NCBI GenBank assembly: GCA_036384915.1
Contig: DASVLJ010000038.1
Location: 1 to 64,000 of the forward strand
Direction of reading: 5' to 3'
From: PKWO01 sp036384915
Lineage (GTDB): Bacteria > Pseudomonadota > Gammaproteobacteria > Burkholderiales > Burkholderiaceae_D
Length of the DNA stretch: 64,000 bases
The notes beneath the pieces are model-generated. The model saw nothing but the letters and a program-made list of their open reading frames with translations. It ran no database searches and was not told the origin of the DNA. The position numbers and the translations under genes were made by a program. Below, one piece after another: positions 16,137 to 23,262 of the stretch; position 1 is the first letter of the stretch, and each line of letters starts with the position of its first letter.

Positions 16137-17276
16137 TCAATGCCTTTCGACCCAGCGCAGCATGATCACGGCCGCCATGAAGTAAAGCAGGCTGGGCATG
16201 ATGGCGATGATCATCGGCGGCCAGGTATTGAGTAAGCCCATATAGGAAAACAGCCGGTTGATCAGGACGAAGGAAACGCCGATCATGATGCCGATAAAGG
16301 TTTTCAAGCTGGTGCCGCCCGAGCGCGTGTGCAGGTAGGCGAACGGCAGTGCCAATGCCATCATGATGAGGTTGGCGAAGGGATTGAAGATTTTTTTCCA
16401 GAACGCGATATCGTATAGCGCCGTGCTCTCGTTGTTTTCCGCCAGGTGGCGCACGTAGCCGGCGAGACGGAAGAGCGTCATGTTGTCCGGGTCGGTACTC
16501 GAGACTTGCAGAATCTGCGGCGTGATTTCGGATTCCACATCCTTGGTGTCGAGATGCTTGCTGACTACGGCCGTGGCGACGTCTTGCGGGCTTGCGTCAG
16601 GGTCGAGCACGGCATTGTTGAAATGCGTTTCCGTGACGTTTTCCAGGCGCCAGATATTGTGTCCCCGGTATTGGGCGCGCTCCGCCACGGTCAGGCCGGT
16701 CTGGTGAAAGTCGCGGTCGAATTCGTAGACGCGGATATCTTTCAACTGCCCGTTCCTGACGTCGCGCACATTGATGTTGCGCGACCCCACCACCTTGCCC
16801 TCGGCGTCGCGAATCAAGTCCTTGGTCCATTGCCCCGAGCGGAATTCCTGGGCGCTGCCCGAGCCGAGCTTTTCGGCGCGCAAGTGGTCGGCCATCTCCG
16901 AGCTGATGGGCGAAATCAATTCGCCGAACAGGAAGGTGATGACGACGTAGCCGATGCCGATCTTGAACAGCGACCAGCCTATCATGTTGGTCGACATGCT
17001 CGATGCGCGCATGATGGTGAATTCGGAGCGCGCCGCAAACTGCACCAGGGTCAGGATGGTACCGATCAAGACCGCGATGGGCAGGAATTCATAGATGTAA
17101 CCCGCCATGTTGAGGCCGACGTAGGCAAAGGCATGCGGCAGCTTGTAGTCGCCCTGGCCGACCGAGCGCAGCTCCGACATCAGGTCGAAAAAGCTTTGCA
17201 GTGCCACGCAAAACAGCAGCACGTAAAGCACCGAGCGGAAGATTTCGCGCCCGATATAGCGGTGCAATATCTTCAT
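16137..17276 (-). CDS. lptG: LPS export ABC transporter permease LptG
   Basis: A 379-residue permease of the LptB2FGC complex, which extracts lipopolysaccharide from the inner membrane and drives it across the periplasm. It starts MKILHRYIGREIFRSVLYVLLF (first membrane helix). Three helices precede a large periplasmic beta-jellyroll (about residues 130-270, with GSRNINVRDVRNGQLKDIRVYEFD). It ends with helices at ADLIMMALALPFAYLH, FIGIMIGVSFVLINRLFSYMG and PSLLYFMAAVIMLRWVERH. Length and order are normal. Its ATG overlaps the lptF stop by 4 bp (ATGA), indicating translational coupling. Confidence 0.94.
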   Translation of the reverse strand: MKILHRYIGREIFRSVLYVLLFCVALQSFFDLMSELRSVGQGDYKLPHAFAYVGLNMAGYIYEFLPIAVLIGTILTLVQFAARSEFTIMRASSMSTNMIGWSLFKIGIGYVVITFLFGELISPISSEMADHLRAEKLGSGSAQEFRSGQWTKDLIRDAEGKVVGSRNINVRDVRNGQLKDIRVYEFDRDFHQTGLTVAERAQYRGHNIWRLENVTETHFNNAVLDPDASPQDVATAVVSKHLDTKDVESEITPQILQVSSTDPDNMTLFRLAGYVRHLAENNESTALYDIAFWKKIFNPFANLIMMALALPFAYLHTRSGGTSLKTFIGIMIGVSFVLINRLFSYMGLLNTWPPMIIAIMPSLLYFMAAVIMLRWVERH

Positions 17277-18400
17277 GCGTGCATCCTCTTCTTGAAGAAA
17301 AAGCGCTTGAGCGAAGTCCACACCGCCAGCGGATGCGCCGGGCTGTTCACCTTGAGACGCCAGGAAAACAGGAAGGCGATGATCACCAGCACCACGACGT
17401 GCACCGGCCACCAGGTGGCCATGAAAGGCATGCGGCCCTGCATCACCATGGCCTGGGTCACGTTGACCATGTTGAGATAGGTGACCACGAGCAGGAAGGC
17501 CACACCGAGATTGATCGAGCGCCCCGCGCGCGGATTGACGAAGGACAGCGGAATCGCCAGCAGCAGCAGCGAAAAGCACATCAGCGGCAAGGCGATGCGC
17601 CACAGCAATTCGCCGAGGTTCAGAGGCGTCGGGTTGGCGACCAGCACTTCGGTAGGCAAGGCTTCGGCGGCCTGGTCGTTCAACAGCGGCGCCTGGTGCG
17701 CCAGGAAGACATGGTATTGGTCGAACTGCATGATTTCGAAATCGGACTGCCCCGGCGTGCCGTCGTAGCGCCTGCCGTTCGAAAGCACGAGGTATTTGTC
17801 GCCCTTGGCATCGGTTTCGAGCCGGCCTTCGTGCGAAACGATTACGCCGGTCTTGCCGTTGTTGTTGAGATTGACGAAGACGTTCTTGACCTTGCTCGGA
17901 TCGGTCGGATTTGCTTCGAAGAAGTAGACACGGTCGACCGAGGCCGATTCGTGGAACTTGCCCGGCTGGACATTGGCCACGTCTTCGTTTTTCTCGAAGC
18001 GCTGCTTGAACTCGGCGTTTTGCCTTGCCGCCCAAGGGGAGACGTAAAACGACAGCAAGCCGGTCAACAGCACCACGGGCATGCCGAAGGCCATGACCGG
18101 TCGGATCCAGCGCAACAGCGACAGGCCGGAGGAAAACCACACCACCATTTCGGAATCCTGATAGCTGCGCGACAGTACGCTGAGCACGGCGACGAAAGCC
18201 GTAACCAGAAGCAAGATCGCCATGCGGCCAAGCACGGCGAAACCGATCATCGCAATCACGTCGGTCGAGGCAATCTTGCCGCCGGCCGCCTGACCCAGGA
18301 TCTTGATCAGGGTCATGGTGATGGTGATGGAAAACAGGACGGTGAAAACGGCGCCGGCAGTGCTGACCAGTTCGCGGCGGAGCGCACGCTGAAAGATCAT
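17273..18400 (-). CDS. lptF: LPS export ABC transporter permease LptF
   Basis: A 375-residue partner of LptG. It starts MIFQRALRRELVSTAGAVFTVLF, the classical LptF opening helix. Helices follow around TDVIAMIGFAVLGRMAILLLVTAFVAVLSVL and MAFGMPVVLLTGLLSFYVSPWA. Residues about 130-260 form the periplasmic jellyroll that receives LPS, and the C-terminal helices begin LLWRIALPLMCFSLLLLAIPLSFVNPR. It is the first gene of a coupled lptF-lptG pair and is divergent from pepA with only 40 bp between start codons, so the two promoters must overlap or extend into coding sequence. Confidence 0.94.
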   Translation of the reverse strand: MIFQRALRRELVSTAGAVFTVLFSITITMTLIKILGQAAGGKIASTDVIAMIGFAVLGRMAILLLVTAFVAVLSVLSRSYQDSEMVVWFSSGLSLLRWIRPVMAFGMPVVLLTGLLSFYVSPWAARQNAEFKQRFEKNEDVANVQPGKFHESASVDRVYFFEANPTDPSKVKNVFVNLNNNGKTGVIVSHEGRLETDAKGDKYLVLSNGRRYDGTPGQSDFEIMQFDQYHVFLAHQAPLLNDQAAEALPTEVLVANPTPLNLGELLWRIALPLMCFSLLLLAIPLSFVNPRAGRSINLGVAFLLVVTYLNMVNVTQAMVMQGRMPFMATWWPVHVVVLVIIAFLFSWRLKVNSPAHPLAVWTSLKRFFFKKRMHA

Positions 18401-18409
18401 AAGAGACTA

Positions 18410-18415
18410 TATAAT
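18410..18415 (+). promoter_or_regulatory. Candidate -10 element of pepA promoter
   Basis: A perfect TATAAT lies 26 bp before the pepA start codon in the 40-bp lptF/pepA intergenic region. The -35 position (about 18387-18392, CGCTGA) is poor and would lie inside the start of lptF. The predicted 5' leader is about 20 nucleotides. Confidence 0.55.
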
Positions 18416-18440
18416 GCTAGGTTGGACAATGGAGGAACTG

Positions 18441-19946
18441 ATGGACTTTAACATAAAAACATTAGACGCAAAGAATACCCTCGCCTCTATCAAGACGGGA
18501 TGTATCGTCGTCGGCATCCATGAAAGCAAGGCGCTTTCGGCTGCCGCGAAAGCGTTGGATGGCAAGGGCGAAATCACCGCTGCCGTCAAATCCGGAGACA
18601 TGAGTGGCAAGACCGGTTCGAAACTGCTGTTGCGCAAGGTTGAGGGCGTTGCCGCCGAGCGCGTGCTGCTGGTCGGCCTGGGCAAGGACGAACTGAGCGA
18701 GAAAGATTACAAATCCGCCATCAAATCGGCCGCCGATGCGCTGGCTGTGCGCGGCGCGGCCGACGCCGTGATCGCCCTGCCCTTCGACCAGATCAAAGGC
18801 CGAGACCCCGCCTGGGCCGTGCACACCGCGGTGGTGACGATGCGCGAGCAGGCCTATCGCTTCGACAACCTGAAGAGCAAGAAGGAACCCGTGCCGGCGG
18901 GCGCCAAGAAGATCGCCTTCGCGGTAAGCGCCGCCGATGCCGCCCGTGCGCGCACTGCCGTGGCACAAGGCCTGGCACTGGCCAACGGCATGGACTTGAC
19001 CAAGGACCTGGGCAACCTGCCCGGCAACTATTGCACCCCGACCCATCTGGCCAACACGGCCAAGAAAATGGCCAAGGAATTCGGCCTCGCTGTCGAGGTA
19101 CTGGATCGCAAGCAAATCCAGGCGCTCAAGATGGGCAGCTTCCTCTCGGTCACCAACGGCAGCGAAGAGCCGCCGAAATTCATCGTCTTGAAGCATATGG
19201 GCGGCAAGCCCAAGGATGCGCCCACGGTCTTGGTCGGCAAGGGCATCACCTTCGATTCGGGCGGCATTTCCTTGAAGCCCGGCGCCGGCATGGACGAGAT
19301 GAAGTACGACATGTGCGGCGCCGCTTCTGTGCTGGGCACGATGCGTGCCGTGGCCGAGATGAACCTGAAGCTCAACGTGATCGCCGTCATCGCCTCGTGC
19401 GAAAACATGCCGAGCGGCCGCGCGACGAAGCCGGGCGACATCGTCACCTCGATGTCGGGCCAGACCATCGAAGTCTTGAACACCGACGCCGAAGGCCGCT
19501 TGATCCTGTGCGACGCACTGACCTATGTCGAACGCTTCAAGCCTGCCGCCGTGGTCGACGTCGCCACGCTGACCGGCGCCTGCGTGACAGCGCTGGGCCA
19601 TCACAACTCGGGCCTGTTCACGCGCCACGACGAAGAGCACGACAAGCTGGCCGACGCCCTGCTGGCTGCCGGCAAGAAGACCGGCGACACCGCTTGGCGC
19701 ATGCCTATCGAAGACGCCTATCAGGAGCAGTTGAAGTCCAACTTCGCCGACATGGCAAACATCGGCGGCCCGGCCGGCGGCAGCGTGACGGCGGCCTGTT
19801 TCCTCGAGCGCTACACCAAAAAGTACACCTGGGCTCACCTGGATATCGCCGGCACGGCATGGAAGAGCGGCGCGGCCAAGGGCGCGACAGGGCGCCCCGT
19901 GCCGCTGCTGACGGCCTTCCTGGTTGAGCGCGCCGAAGCGAAGTAA
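18441..19946 (+). CDS. pepA: Leucyl aminopeptidase PepA (M17 family)
   Basis: A 501-residue cytosolic metallo-aminopeptidase, which releases N-terminal amino acids and in E. coli also acts as an accessory DNA-binding protein. Catalytic-domain motifs are intact: VGKGITFDSGGISLKPGAGMDEMKYDMCGAASVLGTM (metal ligands and the catalytic Lys) and the signature NTDAEGRLILCDALTY (NTDAEGRL). The N-terminal macro-like domain spans about residues 1-170. The ATG at 18441 is chosen because GGAGG lies five bases upstream, whereas the in-frame upstream ATG lacks one. The gene is divergent from lptF, as in many proteobacteria, and is closed by its own terminator. Confidence 0.95.
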   Translation: MDFNIKTLDAKNTLASIKTGCIVVGIHESKALSAAAKALDGKGEITAAVKSGDMSGKTGSKLLLRKVEGVAAERVLLVGLGKDELSEKDYKSAIKSAADALAVRGAADAVIALPFDQIKGRDPAWAVHTAVVTMREQAYRFDNLKSKKEPVPAGAKKIAFAVSAADAARARTAVAQGLALANGMDLTKDLGNLPGNYCTPTHLANTAKKMAKEFGLAVEVLDRKQIQALKMGSFLSVTNGSEEPPKFIVLKHMGGKPKDAPTVLVGKGITFDSGGISLKPGAGMDEMKYDMCGAASVLGTMRAVAEMNLKLNVIAVIASCENMPSGRATKPGDIVTSMSGQTIEVLNTDAEGRLILCDALTYVERFKPAAVVDVATLTGACVTALGHHNSGLFTRHDEEHDKLADALLAAGKKTGDTAWRMPIEDAYQEQLKSNFADMANIGGPAGGSVTAACFLERYTKKYTWAHLDIAGTAWKSGAAKGATGRPVPLLTAFLVERAEAK

Positions 19947-19969
19947 GCCTTACCACCGCCCCAGCAAGA

Positions 19970-19998
19970 AAAGCGCGGCCTCCGGGCTGCGCTTTTTT
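19970..19998 (+). terminator. Rho-independent terminator of pepA
   Basis: AGCGCGGCC and GGCTGCGCT pair around TCCG (one G-T wobble) and are followed by TTTTTT, about 25 bp after the pepA stop. Confidence 0.8.
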
Positions 19999-20056
19999 AT
20001 TGACTGGATGCCGCTGCTATACTGATGCCCATTTACCAACACCGCGAAAGTCGCCC

Positions 20057-20830
20057 ATGAAACTGGCCACCTGGAACGTCAATTCTCTCAAGGTTCGCCT
20101 GCCCCACGTGTTGCAATGGCTGGCCGAGAACCCGGTCGATGCGTTGTGCCTGCAAGAATCCAAGCTGACCGACGACAAGTTTCCCGTGGCTGAGATCGAA
20201 GCTGCCGGCTACCAGGTCGTCTTCACCGGGCAAAAAACCTACAACGGCGTCGCAATCCTCTCGAAGCACGTGATGACGGACGTGGTGAAGAACAATCCGC
20301 TGTTCCCCGACGAGCAGCAGCGCCTGATCACGGCGACGATAGATGGCGTGCGCGTGGTATGCGCCTACATGCCGAACGGCCAATCGCTCGATTCCGATAA
20401 ATATCCCTACAAGCTCAAATGGCTGGCCGCGCTGCGCGACTGGCTCGAAGGCGAATGCAAGGCCCACCCCAATCTGGCGCTCCTGGGGGATTACAACATC
20501 GCACCGGAAGACCGCGACGTGGCCGATCCGGAAAACTGGGTTGGGCAGGTGCTGGTGTCGGAACCGGAACGTGCCGCCTTCAGGGCGTTCTGCGACCTCG
20601 GCTTGAAGGACTCGTTCCGCATGTTCGAGCAGGCCGAGAAGCTCTATAGCTGGTGGGACTATCGCCAGATGGCCTTCCGCCGCAACAAGGGCTTGCGCAT
20701 CGACCATATCCTGCTCTCCGCCCCGCTGGCGGCGCGCTGCAAGTCCTGCGTGATCGACAAGGTGCCGCGCAAGTGGGAGCAACCTTCGGACCATGCGCCT
20801 GTCGTGGCGACACTAGAGCTCATTCCGTAA
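20057..20830 (+). CDS. xth: Exodeoxyribonuclease III (AP endonuclease)
   Basis: A 257-residue Mg-dependent AP endonuclease and 3'-5' exonuclease of base-excision repair. Family motifs are complete: MKLATWNVNSLKVRLPHVLQWL, LCLQESKLTDDKFP with the metal-binding Glu34, GDYNIAPEDRDVADPENW with catalytic Asp/Asn, and the terminal SDHAPVVATLE with the Asp-His pair. The final residues (LELIP) and the TAA stop are encoded by the left terminal repeat of a palindromic element, so the native C-terminus may have been replaced by a few codons. Core activity should be unaffected. The gene has its own start region after the pepA terminator. Confidence 0.95.
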   Translation: MKLATWNVNSLKVRLPHVLQWLAENPVDALCLQESKLTDDKFPVAEIEAAGYQVVFTGQKTYNGVAILSKHVMTDVVKNNPLFPDEQQRLITATIDGVRVVCAYMPNGQSLDSDKYPYKLKWLAALRDWLEGECKAHPNLALLGDYNIAPEDRDVADPENWVGQVLVSEPERAAFRAFCDLGLKDSFRMFEQAEKLYSWWDYRQMAFRRNKGLRIDHILLSAPLAARCKSCVIDKVPRKWEQPSDHAPVVATLELIP

Positions 20831-21084
20831 ATAGGCGCCTGATGCATTTCCACCAGAAAAGGCGCTGGCAAGGCGTGCGACGCGTCTCGTAGCGGGGCTA
20901 CGAGCAAGGAGCGCAACGCAGCCAGCGCCTTTTCTGGTGGAAACCTGGAGGGAACGTACTATTTGGGCGTCGCGCGTTGTTGCGCTGCTTGCACGGGGGA
21001 CCACCCTGTGCGGCGCGACGACGCCTAGCGCGCCATCCCAAATAGTGCGTTTGCACAGGCGCCTATTTACGGAATGAGCTCTAG
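20813..21084. mobile_element. MITE-like palindromic element inserted at the xth stop codon
   Basis: A 29-bp perfect terminal inverted repeat spans 20813-20841 and 21056-21084, each outer end beginning CTAG. Inside is a 23-bp perfect stem (20847-20869 with 20921-20943) with a further 8-bp stem at its tip, and a second hairpin (about 20957-20968 with 21037-21047, core ACTATTTGGG). No coding sequence is present. The ends suggest a non-autonomous element with a CTAG or TA target duplication, but the transposase source is unknown. The left arm carries the last codons and stop of xth. The right arm lies just before a decayed OsmC gene. Confidence 0.65.
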
Positions 21085-21091
21085 AGTAGGC

Positions 21092-21514
21092 ATGCGCCGC
21101 CATGGCGCCAAAATCGTCCGGGAACGCGGCAGCGCCGAAATTCTCGACCGCCGCTATCGCCGCGCGCATGAAATCCTGTTCGGCGGCGGATTGCGCGTCA
21201 TGGGTTCGTCTTGGCCGAAAAACCTGCCGCCGCCGATGTCTGCGCCCGGTTACGTGGATCCAGAACAGGCGCTGGCGGCATCGGCCTCGAGCTGCCACAC
21301 GCAGGCCTTCCCTTACCTCGCTTCCAGGGCCGACTCCATGGTCGAATCCTATCGCGACCATGCGGCCGGCCAAGTGGATGAAGTCGCGCCGGGCAAGCCG
21401 GCTATCGCGTTTTCCGGCGCACGCCTACCCACGCCGGGCGAATTCGACAAATTGGATCGCGCGGCGCTTGAGAGCTGCCACGTCGCCAATTCGATCAAGG
21501 CGGGATTGCGCACT
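21092..21514 (+). pseudogene. Decayed OsmC family peroxiredoxin gene
   Basis: The frame from the ATG at 21092 aligns by eye along the whole OsmC family: DRRYRRAHEILFGGGLRVMGSSWPKNLPPP, YVDPEQALAASASSCHTQAFPYLA and ALESCHVANSIKAGLRT. The two peroxidatic and resolving cysteines (SSCH, SCHVANS) survive. Several hallmarks are lost: FDGG reads FGGG, SSSPxxVPxP reads SSWPKNLPPP, and the strand between GQVDEVAPGK and AIAFSGA lacks about ten residues (the VTLRP region). There is no stop at the expected end, and the frame runs on into the downstream lipoprotein gene. The palindromic element sits immediately upstream, probably removing the promoter. I judge it non-functional. Confidence 0.6.
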
Positions 21515-21655
21515 GCGTTCCGAACCGCTGGGCAGGCCGGAATGCATGTCTTGAGGAAAAAATGCCGCAACCTGCCTGAAATCCACGCATTTTCGCAAAA
21601 TTCCGGGAAGTCCTACCTTGACAATCACCGTTACAGCGGCAAAGATGACCTAATC

Positions 21656-21871
21656 ATGAAGACCATCCTTGTCCTGACCATGCTTGCGGCGACCTTGGCT
21701 TCCTGCGGCGGCGGGGGCGGCAATGCCGGGACCTGCTATCCCGCTTCGGTCTGCGGTCAAAAGGGCAGCAGCGCCACAACCTATGCAGAAACCAGCCGGA
21801 CAGCCGGCAGCCCGGTGCAAGCCGAGGCCAAAGACGCCGCGCCGCACGACGCCGACCAAGTGCGCAACTGA
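21656..21871 (+). CDS. Small lipoprotein of unknown function
   Basis: A 71-residue product with a lipoprotein signal (MKTILVLTMLAATLASC, lipobox LASC at residues 14-17) followed by five glycines and a short Cys-, Ala- and Ser-containing tail (GTCYPASVCGQKG). No known domain is recognised. The two further cysteines could form a disulfide. The start is chosen for the signal peptide; the frame is open upstream through the decayed OsmC gene. A bidirectional terminator lies 13 bp after the stop. Confidence 0.55.
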   Translation: MKTILVLTMLAATLASCGGGGGNAGTCYPASVCGQKGSSATTYAETSRTAGSPVQAEAKDAAPHDADQVRN

Positions 21872-21883
21872 ACGTTGGAAATC

Positions 21884-21920
21884 AAAAAAAGGACGTCCCG
21901 CGGGATGTCCTTGGTTTTTT
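21884..21920. terminator. Bidirectional terminator between lipoprotein gene and prpF
   Basis: The near-perfect palindrome GGACGTCCCGCGGGATGTCC is flanked by AAAAAAA on the left and TTGGTTTTTT on the right. It can end both the rightward lipoprotein transcript and the leftward prp operon. Confidence 0.8.
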
Positions 21921-21931
21921 CCGCGCCCGGC

Positions 21932-23131
21932 TTACTTGAGATCCATGGTGTCGCCGGGAATATGCACTGTGCCTTCCATCAGGACGCGCGCACTGCGGCT
22001 CATTACCGCCTTGGTCACGGCCCATTCGCCATTGTCCAGCTTCGCCTCCGCGCCCACGCGCAACGTGCCCGAAGGGTGGCCGAAACGCACGGCCTGGCGC
22101 TCACCGCCGCCGGCTGCGAGATTGACCAGGGTACCGGGAATGGCGGCCGCCGTGCCGATGGCAACGGCCGCAGTGCCCATCATGGCATGGTGCAGCTTGC
22201 CCATGGACATGGCGCGTACCAGCAGATCGACATCGCCGGCGGCGACCTTCTTGCCGCTGGAAGCCGTGTAATCGGCCGGCCCGGCCACGAAGGCGACCTT
22301 GGGCGTGTGCTGGCGCCCGGCCGCTTCTTCCACGCTCTTGATCAAGCCCATGCGGATCGCACCATGGGCGCGGATGGTTTCGAACATGGCGAGCGCTTTC
22401 TTGTCTTCGTTGATCGCTTCCTGCAATTCCGTACCCTTGTAGCCGATCGCTTCGGCATTGACGAAGATGGTCGGGATGCCGGCATTGATCATGGTCGCTT
22501 TCAGCACGCCGACGCCGGGCACGTCGAGATCGTCCACCAAGTTACCGGTCGGGAACATCGCGCCGCCCGCGCCCTCTTCCTCGGCCGCGGGATCCATGAA
22601 TTCGAGCTGCACTTCGGCAGCCGGAAAGGTTACGCCGTCGAGTTCGAAGTCGCCGGTTTCCTGCACCTGGCCATCGGTGATGGGCACGTGGGCAATGATG
22701 GTCTTGGCGATGTTGGCTTGCCAGATGCGGATCGTGGCCATGCCGTTTTGCGGAATGCGCGCCGCATCGACCAGGCCGAAATGGATCGCGCAGGCGCCGA
22801 CTGCGGCCGAGAGGTTGCCGCAATTGCCGCTCCAATCGACGAATGCCTTGTCGATGGCGACCTGGCCGAACAGGTAATCGACGTCGTGGTCCGGCTTTGC
22901 GCTCTTGTCGAGAATCACGGCCTTGCTCGTGCTCGACGTGGCGCCGCCCATGCCGTCGATCTGCTTGCCGTAGGGGTCGGGGCTGCCGATGACGCGCATC
23001 AGCAAGGCGTCGCGCGCCCTACCCGGTTCGCGTGCCGCTTCGGGCAGGTCCTGGCGGCGGAAGAACACGCCTTTGCTGGTGCCGCCGCGCATGTAGACAG
23101 CGGGGATTTTGATTTGGGGGAGATGGCTCAT
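21932..23131 (-). CDS. prpF: 2-methylaconitate cis-trans isomerase PrpF
   Basis: A 399-residue isomerase converting the 2-methylaconitate isomer made by AcnD into the form used by aconitase in the 2-methylcitrate cycle. It starts MSHLPQIKIPAVYMRGGTSKGVFF, the family opening. Further hallmarks are VIGSPDPYGKQIDGMGGATSSTSKAVI, DVDYLFGQVAIDKAFVDWSGNCGNLSAAVG (with the conserved Cys-Gly-Asn) and FVAGPADYTASSGKKV. The ATG at 23131 is preferred to an upstream in-frame extension. It is the last gene of prpB-prpC-acnD-prpF, separated from acnD by 131 bp containing a repeat, so its level may differ from the rest. Confidence 0.95.
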   Translation of the reverse strand: MSHLPQIKIPAVYMRGGTSKGVFFRRQDLPEAAREPGRARDALLMRVIGSPDPYGKQIDGMGGATSSTSKAVILDKSAKPDHDVDYLFGQVAIDKAFVDWSGNCGNLSAAVGACAIHFGLVDAARIPQNGMATIRIWQANIAKTIIAHVPITDGQVQETGDFELDGVTFPAAEVQLEFMDPAAEEEGAGGAMFPTGNLVDDLDVPGVGVLKATMINAGIPTIFVNAEAIGYKGTELQEAINEDKKALAMFETIRAHGAIRMGLIKSVEEAAGRQHTPKVAFVAGPADYTASSGKKVAAGDVDLLVRAMSMGKLHHAMMGTAAVAIGTAAAIPGTLVNLAAGGGERQAVRFGHPSGTLRVGAEAKLDNGEWAVTKAVMSRSARVLMEGTVHIPGDTMDLK

Positions 23132-23146
23132 AAAGCACCCTTGGTC

Positions 23147-23253
23147 CGTAGGGTGGGTAAGCGTAGCGCAACCCACCACAGTGCATTGAACGAATTTCTT
23201 TAAACGCTTGGTGGAATCGCCGGGCCGCGCAGGCTACGCTTTTCCACCCTACG
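23147..23253. repeat. Inverted repeat element between acnD and prpF
   Basis: CGTAGGGTGGGTAAGCGTAGC at 23147-23167 and its near-complement ending CCACCCTACG at 23233-23253 flank 65 bp. This type of GTAGGGTGG…GCGTAG repeat is widespread between genes in proteobacteria. Confidence 0.6.
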
Positions 23254-23262
23254 TCCATCGGT

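Noticed and set aside
16137..18140. 667-codon minus-strand frame spanning lptG and part of lptF
   Set aside because: Only the last 379 codons are LptG. The upstream part is an out-of-frame reading of lptF, and the real start is the ATGA overlap at 17276.
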